This document shows, in pieces, positions 1 to 8,590 of a DNA stretch of 64,000 nt. The notes below the pieces were generated by a model. The model did no database searches, was not told where the DNA came from, and saw nothing but the letters and a program-made list of their open reading frames with translations. Positions within the stretch are counted from its first letter, which is position 1; each line of letters opens with the position of its first letter. The stretch comes from Bacteroidota bacterium (GTDB lineage Bacteria; Bacteroidota; Bacteroidia; Chitinophagales; Chitinophagaceae). The stretch covers positions 121,391 through 185,390 of the forward strand of contig JAPLEH010000031.1 in the NCBI GenBank assembly GCA_026391455.1, given 5' to 3'. The position numbers and the translations under genes are program-made.

Positions 1-341
1 AGCGCTTTACCACGAACGACACTGCGTATTACAATGGACGCTATTGCAAAGATGCGGCCGTGTATTCACCCGGTATGCCTGCCGTAGTGGGTAGGGATTC
101 GATCATTCAGTTCTTTTATCAAAACGGTACCAACAAAGAAGCAAAGATCGAATTGCCAATAGGAAATATTTATGGCAACGAATCGCTGGTAGTGGAAGAA
201 GGCACCTACAATTTCCCCGATGGCAAAGGAGGTAGTTTTGATAAAGGCAAGTTTATTGCCCTTTGGAAACAGGAAGCCGGCAAGTGGAAGCTATACCGCG
301 AAATGTGGAATACCGATATGAACCCTGCAACAGGCAAGTAA
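1..341 (+). CDS. NTF2-like (SnoaL/DUF4440-type) protein, 5' end outside window
   Basis: The reading frame is open from base 3 to the TAA at 339-341, so the start lies left of the window; the GTG at 60 is internal. The visible part is about 112 residues and reads like the core of a small NTF2-fold protein: a Tyr/Asn-rich strand (NGRYCKDAAVYSPG), an entry resembling VGRDSIIQFF, then alternating strands ending in WKLYREMWNTD. Proteins of this fold act as small isomerases or ligand-binding proteins; no specific substrate can be read here. It is followed after 36 bases by the DUF2911 gene on the same strand. The assignment rests on the overall pattern and is moderate. Confidence 0.6.
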   Translation, partial: RFTTNDTAYYNGRYCKDAAVYSPGMPAVVGRDSIIQFFYQNGTNKEAKIELPIGNIYGNESLVVEEGTYNFPDGKGGSFDKGKFIALWKQEAGKWKLYREMWNTDMNPATGK

Positions 342-377
342 ATCAATCATTTTTTGCGTACATACAAATAAAAAAAT

Positions 378-1490
378 ATGAATAAACTCTGCACACTGCT
401 GATCGCTTTCACCGTATCTGGTTTTGCTCATGCTCAGCTCGACCTGCCACCCAGTGCAAATAACCCCAGGGCCACCATCACCGAAGAAGTAGGCATTACT
501 TCCATTACCATCAAATACTCCCGCCCTGATGTAAACAAACGCGAAGGCAAAATATGGGGCGATGGCAACCTCGTGACTTATGGATTCAGCACTTCGAATT
601 TTATTACCAATCAGAATACCTCTCCCTGGCGCGCAGGTGCCAATGAATGTACCGTCATTTCATTTGAACATGATGTGAAAGTAGAAGGACAACCGCTGAA
701 AGCCGGAAACTATGGATTGTTCATGGCGATGGGTGCCGATCAGGTAACGCTTATTTTTTCCAAACAAACAGAAGCCTGGGGAGCATTCTATTACAAACCC
801 GAAGATGATGTGCTGCGGGTGAATGTAAAACCGGTGGCGCTGGATAAGAGTGTGGAATACCTCAAGTATGAATTTATCGAACACAAGGAAAAATATTGTG
901 TGATCGCCATGCAATGGGAAAAACTGTCTGTTCCGTTTAAAGTAGATGTGGATGTAGACAATATTGTATTGGCGAGACTTCGCGAAGAACTCTCCACCCG
1001 CAAAGGATTTACTCCCGCCCTTACCCTGCAGGCAACGCAATATTGTTTTACGAAAAATATAAATCTGGAAGAGGCGCTACAATGGAGTATCTGGGCCATC
1101 AATGGAGTGGGCGGACAAAAAACATTTATTACCCTTCGCAACCTGGCTACGGCCTATGAAAAACTGAACCGCATACCCGAAGCAGACTCAACCATGAATG
1201 AGGCATTACTTATCGCCACGGCCAATCAATACACCGCCTATGGTCGTCAGCTCATTTCACAAAAAAGAGCAGACAAAGCCATGGAAGTATTTAAAGCAAG
1301 TGAAAAAAGATACGGGGATGTATATGGAGTTAATAACGGACTCATGAGCGGATATTCAGCCAAAGGCGATTTCAAAAACGCCATTAAGTATGCCGAAAAA
1401 GCAATGGCACAAGCTCCCAATGATGCCACCAAAAAACAATTCGAAGGATTGATCACCAAACTCAAAGAAGGGAAAGATATTAATCAATAG
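378..1490 (+). CDS. DUF2911 domain protein with C-terminal TPR-like region, secreted
   Basis: The 370-residue protein starts with a classical signal peptide (MNKLCTLLIAF, cleavage likely after FAHA, before QLDLPP). Residues about 20-175 match the DUF2911 pattern seen in Bacteroidota envelope proteins, including the opening PSANNPRATITEEVGITSI, the GKIWGDGNLVTYG segment and the KAGNYGLFM motif. Residues about 225-365 form helical tandem motifs resembling TPRs (NLATAYEKLNRIPEADS, YSAKGDFKNAIKYAEKAM). DUF2911 function is unknown; the TPR part suggests protein contacts in the periplasm. It ends 35 bases before the VOC gene and may be co-transcribed with it. Confidence 0.85.
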   Translation: MNKLCTLLIAFTVSGFAHAQLDLPPSANNPRATITEEVGITSITIKYSRPDVNKREGKIWGDGNLVTYGFSTSNFITNQNTSPWRAGANECTVISFEHDVKVEGQPLKAGNYGLFMAMGADQVTLIFSKQTEAWGAFYYKPEDDVLRVNVKPVALDKSVEYLKYEFIEHKEKYCVIAMQWEKLSVPFKVDVDVDNIVLARLREELSTRKGFTPALTLQATQYCFTKNINLEEALQWSIWAINGVGGQKTFITLRNLATAYEKLNRIPEADSTMNEALLIATANQYTAYGRQLISQKRADKAMEVFKASEKRYGDVYGVNNGLMSGYSAKGDFKNAIKYAEKAMAQAPNDATKKQFEGLITKLKEGKDINQ

Positions 1491-1525
1491 GTAAATCGTT
1501 TTTGTAAACGCCTAAATGAATATAC

Positions 1526-1906
1526 ATGAATAATGCAATCAGTTGGTTTGAAATACCGGCCACCGATCTGGCCCGCGCCACCACATTTTATGAAACCATA
1601 ATGGGGATCACCTTCATACCCATGGATCTGCCGAATATAAAGATGCGTATGTTTCCTATAGATGATAATATGGGTGTAGGCGGCGCTATTGTAGACAGCG
1701 GCGGTTTTCACCGGCCTTCCGCAACAGATGGCCCGCTGGTATACCTCAATGCCAACCCCGATGTACAACAAGTACTCGATAAAGTAGAAGCAGCCGGCGG
1801 AAAGATCCTGGTACCTAAAACGGAGATTAGCCCCGAATACGGAAATATGGCAGTAATACTTGACACAGAAGGAAACCGTATCGCCTTTCACAGTGTGCCT
1901 CAATAA
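1526..1906 (+). CDS. VOC family (glyoxalase/bleomycin-resistance-like) protein
   Basis: This 126-residue protein has the paired beta-alpha-beta-beta-beta layout of the vicinal oxygen chelate fold: it opens with NAISWFEIPATDLARATTFYETIMG and closes with PEYGNMAVILDTEGNRIAFHS. The family binds a divalent metal and catalyses varied reactions such as glyoxalase, extradiol cleavage or thiol transfer; the substrate cannot be assigned. Length is normal for a single-subunit VOC protein, and no signal peptide is present, so it is cytosolic. The ATG is 35 bases after the DUF2911 gene, and the TfoX-like gene follows after 8 bases, suggesting a small operon. Confidence 0.85.
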   Translation: MNNAISWFEIPATDLARATTFYETIMGITFIPMDLPNIKMRMFPIDDNMGVGGAIVDSGGFHRPSATDGPLVYLNANPDVQQVLDKVEAAGGKILVPKTEISPEYGNMAVILDTEGNRIAFHSVPQ

Positions 1907-1914
1907 TCATTGTA

Positions 1915-2265
1915 ATGGCCTATAATGAAAAACTAGCAGATCGTGTCCGTGAAATGCTTTCAGAAGCCCAAACCAGGATCGAAGAGAAAAAGATGTTTGG
2001 CGGATTGTGCTTTATGGTGAATGATAAAATGTGCGTGGGCGTGGAAAGCGAACGCCTGATGGTGCGGCTCGATCCCGCCCTGCAGGAACAGGTGTTGGAA
2101 AAAGAGGGAGCCAAACCCATGGATTTTACGGGCAAAATAATGAAGGGATATGTGTTTGTGGATATTGAAGCGCTCAACACACAGAAAAAGCTGTCTTATT
2201 GGATAACGCTCGCATTGGACTATAATAAAGTAGCAAAGGCCGCGAAGAAGAAAAATAAGAAATGA
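1915..2265 (+). CDS. TfoX/Sxy N-terminal domain protein
   Basis: The protein has 116 residues and consists only of a TfoX N-terminal domain: a helical start (MAYNEKLADRVREML), then EEKKMFGGLCFMVNDKMCVGV, then KIMKGYVFVD. The tail is lysine-rich (AKAAKKKNKK). In Gammaproteobacteria TfoX/Sxy activates competence, but stand-alone N-terminal domain proteins are widespread and mostly uncharacterised, so a competence role should not be assumed. It lies 8 bases downstream of the VOC gene in the same orientation. Confidence 0.85.
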   Translation: MAYNEKLADRVREMLSEAQTRIEEKKMFGGLCFMVNDKMCVGVESERLMVRLDPALQEQVLEKEGAKPMDFTGKIMKGYVFVDIEALNTQKKLSYWITLALDYNKVAKAAKKKNKK

Positions 2266-2362
2266 ATGAATTCGGAAATTGTTTTTCGCCTTTACACCGT
2301 TATTCAGTGCAATATTTTTTATTAGCTGTTTTGCAAATGAAAAGCAGCTCAACCTATACTAT

Positions 2363-2749
2363 ATGAGATACATTATTTTGATTCTTACTTTCTGTTATGC
2401 TATGCAGGCCGGCGCACAAGACAGCCTGCTGGCAAAACGCCAAACATACCTGGGCGTACTCTCCCTCCCTGAAAAATACAAAGATGAAAAAAACTGGGGG
2501 CCCGAAGAACAACGAATCGTGGGCGAACATTTTCAACGCCTTGTAAAACTTAAAAATGAAGGAGTGGTAGTACTGGCCGGACGCACACAACTGGAAACGA
2601 ATGATCCCGCTATGATGGGACTCGTGATTTTCTATGCCAAAGATGAAAAGGAGGCAGAAACATTCATGATGAATGACCCCGCCGTAAAAAATAAAATCAT
2701 GCTGGCAAAAGTATACCCATATGGAATTGCAGTAAGTTCGTGTAAGTAG
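2363..2749 (+). CDS. YciI-like protein with signal peptide
   Basis: The ATG at 2363 is preferred over an upstream TTG at 2279 because it begins a clean signal peptide (MRYIILILTFCYAMQAGAQ) followed by a 109-residue mature domain. That domain fits the YciI-like fold, a small ferredoxin-like domain related to muconolactone isomerases: EEQRIVGEHFQRLVKLKNEG, then VVLAGRTQL and LVIFYAKDEKEAETFMMNDPAVKN. Exported YciI-like proteins recur in Bacteroidota; the reaction is unknown. It lies downstream of the TfoX-like gene and just before the AraC-type regulator. Confidence 0.8.
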   Translation: MRYIILILTFCYAMQAGAQDSLLAKRQTYLGVLSLPEKYKDEKNWGPEEQRIVGEHFQRLVKLKNEGVVVLAGRTQLETNDPAMMGLVIFYAKDEKEAETFMMNDPAVKNKIMLAKVYPYGIAVSSCK

Positions 2750-2791
2750 TACTGTATGCTATAATTGCTATACAGATATAAATCACAAGCA

Positions 2792-3607
2792 ATGAACTAT
2801 GCTCAATACGAGGTATTTGAAGACCTGCAACCTTTTGTAAAATGCTATTGGAGTTTGGATGCGCCGCCAGCACCAGGACCGGAACGTCAGCGCATAGTAC
2901 CGGATGGGTGTATGGAAATGATTTTTCATTATGGCGATTTGTACCAGCAATATGCTCTTGAAGGAATTGCACACTTGCAGCCACGTTCCTTTGTATTCGG
3001 ACAAATTACCGTTCCGCTGGAAATCGCCCCCACTGGGATTACGGGTATTATCGCAGCACGCTTTCAACCCGATGGCTTCTGTCCATTTTCTGCTATACCA
3101 TTAACTTCCATGAATGACAGAGCGGTTGCCCTCACCGAATTGTTTGCAGAAGAAGGCAGCCAGCTCGAAGAAAAAGTAATGCAAGCGCAGGATAATGAAG
3201 AACGGATTCAGCATATCGAGTCATTTTTATGTAAGAAACTGCAAACAGAAGATAGTATGAATCGGGTGGCTCGTTCTGCAGTACAGGCACTGCTGGAATC
3301 AGGAGGACAGCATCCGATACAGGAACTGGCCACACAACTGCAGATAAACCGCAGACAGTTGGAACGAAAGTTTTCAAAAGCTACGGGCATGAGTCCCAAA
3401 CAATATTCCAAAGTACTGCGATTACAAACTGCATGTAAACTCATCGGGAAGGGCACTTTTCAGCATCTTACCGCACTGGCCCTCGAAGCCGGTTACTATG
3501 ACCAGGCACATTTTATAAAAGATTTCCGTGAGTTCACAGGAGTAACCCCCCGCCAGTTTTACGCACACAGCCTTCAGATGTCTGCGTTATTTACTCATGC
3601 AGGCTAA
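2792..3607 (+). CDS. AraC family transcriptional regulator
   Basis: The ATG at 2792 (MNYAQYEVFEDL) is chosen over a TTG at 2765; the protein then has 271 residues. The N-terminal half resembles the cupin-like sensor of DUF6597-type AraC regulators (LQPFVKCYWSLDAPP, RIVPDGCMEMIFHYGD). The C-terminal hundred residues carry the two helix-turn-helix units, including INRRQLERKFSKATGMSPKQ and DQAHFIKDFREFTGVTPRQF. It is a sequence-specific DNA-binding regulator in the cytosol. Its target is unknown, but the nearby secreted DUF6265 protein downstream is a candidate. Confidence 0.9.
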   Translation: MNYAQYEVFEDLQPFVKCYWSLDAPPAPGPERQRIVPDGCMEMIFHYGDLYQQYALEGIAHLQPRSFVFGQITVPLEIAPTGITGIIAARFQPDGFCPFSAIPLTSMNDRAVALTELFAEEGSQLEEKVMQAQDNEERIQHIESFLCKKLQTEDSMNRVARSAVQALLESGGQHPIQELATQLQINRRQLERKFSKATGMSPKQYSKVLRLQTACKLIGKGTFQHLTALALEAGYYDQAHFIKDFREFTGVTPRQFYAHSLQMSALFTHAG

Positions 3608-3760
3608 ACTGTCGCATTTTTACAATTTGGTTTACTAAATCAAATGCATTTTTACACCGGCTCCGAACTAATCATTGTACCCATTTTGCATTTATTAGTT
3701 TTTGCCAACCGGGCAGCCTGTTGCTTACCGGTATCAGATTTCAAAAACAAAAGCAGACCA

Positions 3761-4225
3761 ATGAGAAAAAATAGTTTGTTACTATACATACTGATTATTT
3801 CCTGTACACTGGTGAACGCACAACCTGCGGCCACGTTCAACTGGCTGGAAGGCACCTGGATCATACAAACAGGCAAAGGCACGATCGTTGAAAAGTGGCA
3901 AAAAGCCAATGACAGTACATGGAACGGGCAGAGTTTTTTTGTGAAAGACGGAAAAGACACGATACCCCAGGAGAAAATTGAATTGTCTTATCGCAATGGC
4001 AACTGGGCGTATATACCCACAGCGCTGGGACAGAATAATAACCAGCCTGTAACATTCAGCATTGTATTTTTCAAAGGAACAGAGTTTGTAGCTGAAAATC
4101 CGGCCCATGATTTTCCGCAACGGATTGCGTACCGGCGTATAAAGGAAAAGTTATGTGCCAGTATCGAGGGAAAAAGGAACGGAAAGTATGGGAAACAGAA
4201 TTTTGATTTTATACGCGTACAATAA
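3761..4225 (+). CDS. DUF6265-type secreted protein
   Basis: The start at 3761 gives a 154-residue protein with a signal peptide (MRKNSLLLYILIISCTLVNAQ); the longer frame from 3644 lacks one at its N-terminus. The mature part has the FNWLEGTWI opening typical of small lipocalin-like beta-barrel domains of the DUF6265 type, followed by WNGQSFFVKDGKDT and a terminal NFDFIRV. No enzymatic residues can be recognised. A bidirectional terminator lies between this gene and the convergent DUF1579 lipoprotein. Confidence 0.75.
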   Translation: MRKNSLLLYILIISCTLVNAQPAATFNWLEGTWIIQTGKGTIVEKWQKANDSTWNGQSFFVKDGKDTIPQEKIELSYRNGNWAYIPTALGQNNNQPVTFSIVFFKGTEFVAENPAHDFPQRIAYRRIKEKLCASIEGKRNGKYGKQNFDFIRVQ

Positions 4226-4273
4226 CCCGGACTAGGAAGCATTGAAAATGAAGATGCTTATTGTGAATGGCAA

Positions 4274-4305
4274 AAAATAAGCCCGGAATGCTCCGGGCTT
4301 ATTTT
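4274..4305. terminator. Bidirectional intrinsic terminator
   Basis: A perfect 14-bp inverted repeat (AAAATAAGCCCGGA at 4274-4287, TCCGGGCTTATTTT at 4292-4305) surrounds a 4-base loop. A-rich and T-rich flanks supply U-tracts on both strands. It separates two convergent genes ending at 4225 (+) and 4322 (-). Confidence 0.9.
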
Positions 4306-4321
4306 ACAATATCAGTAGATA

Positions 4322-4984
4322 TTATTTTTTTCTCTTCAACATCACATCCATCACTTTCATTTCTTTACCATCCGGCCCGGTATTGTACATATTCATCGTA
4401 TAGTTATCATCGTCCGTAAAGATCGTCTCCTGCCGCATGTCGGTTTGTGTACCATAGGTTGGGTCTGTTTGTTTTCCTTTCATGTTCAATGTTTTGGTAG
4501 CTGCATCGTAGGTGCCTTCCATCAAAATAATACCGGAGCCCATATTGTCAATCCAGGTGGAGACAAATACATTGCGGATATTATCATATCCCATGGTGCT
4601 CCGTCCCATAAAGGGTTGGCCCATCATCGTGCTGCTGAAATCGCTCTCCTGATACAAACCGTTCATCGACATTCTGGTTACTTCTTTCCCTTTTTGTGTA
4701 TCTACCGGTGCTCCGGGCATATAGCTGTGTACTTCACCCTCCCAGGTGCCGGCTCCTTTTGCCAGCCATTTCTGCATATCACCGGGCGTCATATAGGTTG
4801 CCCATCGTTGTGCAGCGCCGGTCGTATCCATATTGCCGGGTTCAGGAGCTTTGATATCACCTTTGTCAGAAGCGGATACTGTTTCCGATCTCACACCTCC
4901 TTTGCTGTCGTCTCCTTTTTTGTCATTGTTGCAGGCCACAAAAAAAAGTGTACCCGCACATAAAGCAAGCAGTTGATGTTTCAT
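4322..4984 (-). CDS. DUF1579 family lipoprotein
   Basis: The chosen ATG at 4984 gives 220 residues with a lipoprotein signal (MKHQLLALCAGTLFFVACNN, lipobox FVAC, acylated Cys at residue 18). After an Asp/Ser/Gly-rich linker the domain matches DUF1579: WLAKGAGTWEGEVHSYM, MGRSTMGYDNIRNVFVSTWIDN, then GTYDAATKTLNMKGK. The fold is lipocalin-like; the function is unknown. A longer frame to 5068 would bury the signal peptide and is rejected as the start. Confidence 0.85.
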   Translation of the reverse strand: MKHQLLALCAGTLFFVACNNDKKGDDSKGGVRSETVSASDKGDIKAPEPGNMDTTGAAQRWATYMTPGDMQKWLAKGAGTWEGEVHSYMPGAPVDTQKGKEVTRMSMNGLYQESDFSSTMMGQPFMGRSTMGYDNIRNVFVSTWIDNMGSGIILMEGTYDAATKTLNMKGKQTDPTYGTQTDMRQETIFTDDDNYTMNMYNTGPDGKEMKVMDVMLKRKK

Positions 4985-5078
4985 AATAAATAAATTTAGG
5001 TATATAAGGTAGCTAATTTGCCAGTCTTTAACAAGAAAAAATGGCATATCAGAAAACACAGGTATCAAGGCCGGTCTA

Positions 5079-5456
5079 TTAGCCTGATTGTTTGATTTTT
5101 ATACGCATGACCGTAGCAATACTGGTAGCCCTTTCTTTGATCTGAAAAGCTTTTTCTCCTTCAAATAACTCATCGGTGGTTGCTTTGAAGTAACGAAGCC
5201 ATGTTTCAAAATGATGATCCGTTAAGGGCGATTTTTTATGAAGATGGAGATGCGGCTGCATCGCATTTTTATGATACGTATCTGATTGAAATAATACGGA
5301 ATCCCAGAAGTCAACTAATACAGGCAAGTGGTGTGGAAGATCAATTCGGGCAATATCTGTAAACAGGTAGCTGATAGAAGTATCCGCAAGCAGTTTTTCA
5401 TAAAACCGGGTCACCAGTAATAGCAGGTCATCCCTGTTTTCAATATCTTTTTTCAA
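5079..5456 (-). CDS. Group III truncated haemoglobin
   Basis: The protein has 125 residues and fits group III (P-type) truncated globins: VTRFYEKLLADTSISYLF, then DLPHHLPVLVDFWDSVLF, then HLHKKSPLTDHHFETWLRYF, which includes the region of the proximal histidine. These globins bind haem and are linked to oxygen or NO chemistry, but the class is little studied. The start is a TTG: the frame is closed by a TAA only three codons upstream, which is also the stop of the PfkB kinase gene, so the two genes are tightly coupled on the minus strand. Confidence 0.85.
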   Translation of the reverse strand: MKKDIENRDDLLLLVTRFYEKLLADTSISYLFTDIARIDLPHHLPVLVDFWDSVLFQSDTYHKNAMQPHLHLHKKSPLTDHHFETWLRYFKATTDELFEGEKAFQIKERATSIATVMRIKIKQSG

Positions 5457-5462
5457 ATTAAA

Positions 5463-6377
5463 TTATTTGATCTGTTCGTATAACCTTTCTGCATCGGCCT
5501 TGTTGAACAACTGCGTACCATCATTCATCGTGGCAGCACTACCACAGGCCACGCCAAAACGAATCGCTTCCTGCAATGATTTACCTTTTTGTAAAAACCA
5601 GGTAATACCGGCCACCATACTATCGCCGGCACCCACGGTACTTTTTTTCGGTACATCCGGTGCCGCGGCAAAATAACTTTCAGTGCCTGTAACCAACCAG
5701 GCACCCCGGTGACCCATTGATACCACAATGATTTCTGCAAATCCATCGGCAATGGCCTGTTGCGCTGCCGCAGGCACTTCCGACATATCCAGCCATTCCG
5801 TATTCAGCATCTGGCAGAGTTCACCAATATTAGGCTTTATCATAAAAGCATGTTTGCCTTTAAGTGCCTGTAAGGCCGCACCACTGGTATCTACGATACA
5901 ACGTGCTCCCACGGCCGCTGCATTCTTTACGATCAATCCATAAAAATAATCCGGAAGCCCGGCGGGCAAACTTCCGCTGGCTACTACATACGAAGGGGTG
6001 AAGGAACGAATCTGCTCCACCAGCGATTTCACTGTTTCTTCCAGTATCGTACGACCGGGAAAAGTAAAGCGGAATTGGTTATTCACCGATGTCTCCAGTA
6101 CGATCCAATTCTCACGGGTTTCCACCTTGGTATCTACTGCATGAAATAAAATACCCTGTTCCTTTAAGAGCGAACAAAGCATATTTCCATTATGTCCGCC
6201 AGCCGGAAATAGCGCTACAGAGGGGCATTCCAGCTTTTGCAATGCTTTGCTCACGTTGATACCACCGCCACCCGGTTCATTCACCACTTCGGTACAACGG
6301 AGTTTGGCCTCGGGTTTAAATACGGGTACCGTAGTACTTTTATCAATACAGGGGCTGAGTGTAATAGTGAGGATCAT
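5463..6377 (-). CDS. PfkB family hexose/phosphofructo kinase
   Basis: The 304-residue protein (ATG at 6377) has the PfkB ribokinase fold. The N-terminal signature EPGGGGINVSKALQKL lies at residues 34-49, and the nucleotide and catalytic motif GAGDSMVAG at 249-257 supplies the catalytic Asp252. The opening MILTITLSPCIDKS resembles 1-phosphofructokinase/tagatose-6-phosphate kinase types and 6-phosphofructokinase II, so the likely reaction is ATP-dependent phosphorylation of a sugar phosphate; the exact substrate is not settled. It lies between the DsbA-like gene (10-base gap) and the truncated haemoglobin gene (6-base gap), indicating an operon. Confidence 0.88.
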   Translation of the reverse strand: MILTITLSPCIDKSTTVPVFKPEAKLRCTEVVNEPGGGGINVSKALQKLECPSVALFPAGGHNGNMLCSLLKEQGILFHAVDTKVETRENWIVLETSVNNQFRFTFPGRTILEETVKSLVEQIRSFTPSYVVASGSLPAGLPDYFYGLIVKNAAAVGARCIVDTSGAALQALKGKHAFMIKPNIGELCQMLNTEWLDMSEVPAAAQQAIADGFAEIIVVSMGHRGAWLVTGTESYFAAAPDVPKKSTVGAGDSMVAGITWFLQKGKSLQEAIRFGVACGSAATMNDGTQLFNKADAERLYEQIK

Positions 6378-6387
6378 AATAAAAAGA

Positions 6388-7047
6388 TCAGGTGGATGAT
6401 TTTTGTATGTCGGCAAGTACCGATTGCAGCCGCGTGTTCAACGTAGCTTCATCCGTATAGCCGCGGGCCAGTAAATAAAATTGCTGATCCGACGATTGCA
6501 GCAATACCTGCGGAAAGCCGGTCACCTGCAATTGCTTGCACAATGCAAATTCATACAACGCTTTTTCTCTATAGGTTTCGCTGTGTAATTTTTCATAAAA
6601 ATGTTCTGGCTCTATTGCATATTGTTCCAGCAAATGCCGGTATGCTTCATCATCAGTAAGATCACGGCCTTCGTAATGGAGGGCATATTGCAATTCGGCG
6701 GCGAGCTTTACCTGATTCTCCGGAAACATTTCTTTGAGAATACAAAGCGCAATAGCTGCTTTTTCTGAATGGGGAAACCAGTCGCTCTCACTGGGATTGA
6801 ATATATGCCAGAGATAATCGGGGCCGAACGTAATACCGGTCAGTTCTTCCACCCGCTTGTAGGCATCTTTGATATATCCGGCGGTTGCACCAATCGGTCG
6901 TGGGTTTTCAGCGGGGATCATTCCACCTGATAAGACTTCGAAATGAAATTGATCAGCATACTGATCGGCGATTTTTTTTATCACCGGGCTGAAGCCATAG
7001 CACCAGCCGCAATAGGCGTCGTAACAATAGATGATTACAGGTTGCAT
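6388..7047 (-). CDS. DsbA family thioredoxin-fold protein
   Basis: This 219-residue protein begins QPVIIYCYDAYCGWCYGF, with a redox-type CGWC motif at residues 13-16 and the long helical insertion typical of the DsbA/FrnE group. No signal peptide is seen, so it is probably cytosolic, as in FrnE-like isomerase/oxidoreductases. The cis-Pro loop is visible as VTGFPQVLL. It is the first gene of a minus-strand set followed by the PfkB kinase and the truncated haemoglobin, suggesting a redox or stress context, although that link is inference. Confidence 0.85.
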   Translation of the reverse strand: MQPVIIYCYDAYCGWCYGFSPVIKKIADQYADQFHFEVLSGGMIPAENPRPIGATAGYIKDAYKRVEELTGITFGPDYLWHIFNPSESDWFPHSEKAAIALCILKEMFPENQVKLAAELQYALHYEGRDLTDDEAYRHLLEQYAIEPEHFYEKLHSETYREKALYEFALCKQLQVTGFPQVLLQSSDQQFYLLARGYTDEATLNTRLQSVLADIQKSST

Positions 7048-7179
7048 AGAAAATGCAAACTTAGGCCATAAGCCGGGTAAAATATTATGACTTTGGGAAA
7101 ATGAACCACCGTGAATACTTCATTTTACAATTTTAGAGCGACCGGCTGTTAACCGCCAACCGCCAACTGCCCACTGCAT

Positions 7180-7947
7180 TCAACGATTCCTGCTTTTCAC
7201 ACTTTCAAACTGTTTATCATAATCTTCCCGTATCGTACCCATCATTCGGTCCCAGAATAAAAAGTATAAACCATAATTGCCTTTAAAGTATTGATGATGC
7301 TGGTTGTGACTGACAGAGGTATTGATCCATTTACCCAGCCAGTGTTTACTGAACCCTTTGGGATATAGCTCCCAGCCAAGATGGCCATACACATTGTACA
7401 CGATCATGAACAGGAAGAAAAAAAGCAAGTGAAAAAAATGAACGGGTATCGTGAATACAAATACCAGGAAGATACCCGCTTCCAATACAGCTTCGAAGGG
7501 ATGAAACGAGTAGGCGGCAAAGGGACTGGGGTTGGTCGACTTATGATGTACAAGATGTACAGCCCTGAATAAAAGCGGGTGATGAATAAGCCGGTGCATC
7601 CAGTAAAAATAGGTGTCGTGGATCAGGGCCATTAATGGGAATGCCAGTACAAAGTAGAGCATGCCATGCTGATTGATATCCGTATAAAACTTTGTGTGCT
7701 TTGCCAGTTCGGGACTGCCTAAAATTGTGGCAGGGATAAAAGACATGATGAAAACGGTGGAAATGGAAAAGCCGATCTCTCTTGCATAGTCTTTGAATTT
7801 GGGATAACGCTGCTGAATTTTTTTGGATTGCAGCATTCGCCGCAACAGTACATACCAGATCAGGAATACAACGCTGGCGATGATGAGATAGCGGCTGCCA
7901 ATAAGGATCACGTCATTAAAATAAAACTGCCAGTTCATAGTGGGCAT
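7180..7947 (-). CDS. Sterol desaturase / fatty acid hydroxylase family membrane protein
   Basis: The 255-residue protein has four or so hydrophobic segments and the histidine boxes of the fatty acid hydroxylase superfamily: HDTYFYWMH with following HH (residues 110-123), HLVHH (131-135) and SHNQHH (213-218), plus His149. These coordinate a di-iron centre that hydroxylates or desaturates lipids at the membrane. In-frame ATG codons exist at 7947 and 7938; the first is used. Upstream, the short region 7048-7179 holds a repeated ACCGCCA segment and no gene. The substrate is unknown. Confidence 0.88.
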   Translation of the reverse strand: MPTMNWQFYFNDVILIGSRYLIIASVVFLIWYVLLRRMLQSKKIQQRYPKFKDYAREIGFSISTVFIMSFIPATILGSPELAKHTKFYTDINQHGMLYFVLAFPLMALIHDTYFYWMHRLIHHPLLFRAVHLVHHKSTNPSPFAAYSFHPFEAVLEAGIFLVFVFTIPVHFFHLLFFFLFMIVYNVYGHLGWELYPKGFSKHWLGKWINTSVSHNQHHQYFKGNYGLYFLFWDRMMGTIREDYDKQFESVKSRNR

Positions 7948-7988
7948 TAAATTACAGAAATAAATATTTATTTACCCTTGCTTTGGAG

Positions 7989-8567
7989 TCAATCCCCTTT
8001 TTTTCGGAATAAGATGTGTTCTAGCGGGAGTAAATAGTTGGGGTGGCAGGTAAGCCCCTCTTCGGTAATGAACAAATCGATCCCTTTAAAACTAACCTGT
8101 TGTAAACTGGGGTTCAGGCCCACTTCGAAATAATCGTTCTCCCCGGATTCATCTTTGATCATACAGGCTACGTCGGGGAATAGTTGGTGTTGCAGGTAGA
8201 TTTTATCAACCGGTGTCTCCGGAATAATGATCTCCTGCTCCCGGTTACAGACGGTATCCAGTTGTTGCCCGCTTACGAAATAAAGGGCTCTTACGTACTC
8301 TGCCAGCATCGGGTTGGGATCTGTTACTTTGATGGTGACGGGCCCTCCTCTTTTCTCCTGACGGATAATCGTGAAATCGTTTCCGGCCGCTTTATCACTC
8401 TTGAGTTTTATCGTAGTACCATCAACAGTATAGGTGCCGGTAGCATTTCTGTCTGCCGCCCCGTAGGAATAAAAGAACTCAAACCGTTCCTGATCGGTGA
8501 AATAAAATGAAGCAACCAGCTCCTGCCGTTGAAAATGGTAAATACCGGGAAAATTATCCTGATTCAT
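7989..8567 (-). CDS. Hypothetical protein
   Basis: I do not recognise this 192-residue cytosolic protein. It has no signal peptide or membrane segment. The N-terminal half (about 1-75) reads as small beta strands with a lipocalin-like flavour (GIYHFQRQELVASFYF, TGTYTVDGTTIKLKS); the second half contains further strands (YFEVGLNPSLQQVSFKGIDLF). Codon use is like that of its neighbours, and the gene is flanked by same-strand genes at 41 bases and 23 bases, so it is likely real and in a transcription unit with the retropepsin-like gene. Confidence 0.7.
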   Translation of the reverse strand: MNQDNFPGIYHFQRQELVASFYFTDQERFEFFYSYGAADRNATGTYTVDGTTIKLKSDKAAGNDFTIIRQEKRGGPVTIKVTDPNPMLAEYVRALYFVSGQQLDTVCNREQEIIIPETPVDKIYLQHQLFPDVACMIKDESGENDYFEVGLNPSLQQVSFKGIDLFITEEGLTCHPNYLLPLEHILFRKKGD

Positions 8568-8590
8568 ACTGTAAAAATTGCCGGTGAAAA

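Noticed and set aside
1484..1903. 139-codon frame antisense to the VOC gene
   Set aside because: The VOC frame on the other strand has clear family motifs; the antisense frame has none.
2279..2362. TTG-started extension of the YciI-like gene
   Set aside because: It would hide the signal peptide that begins at the ATG at 2363.
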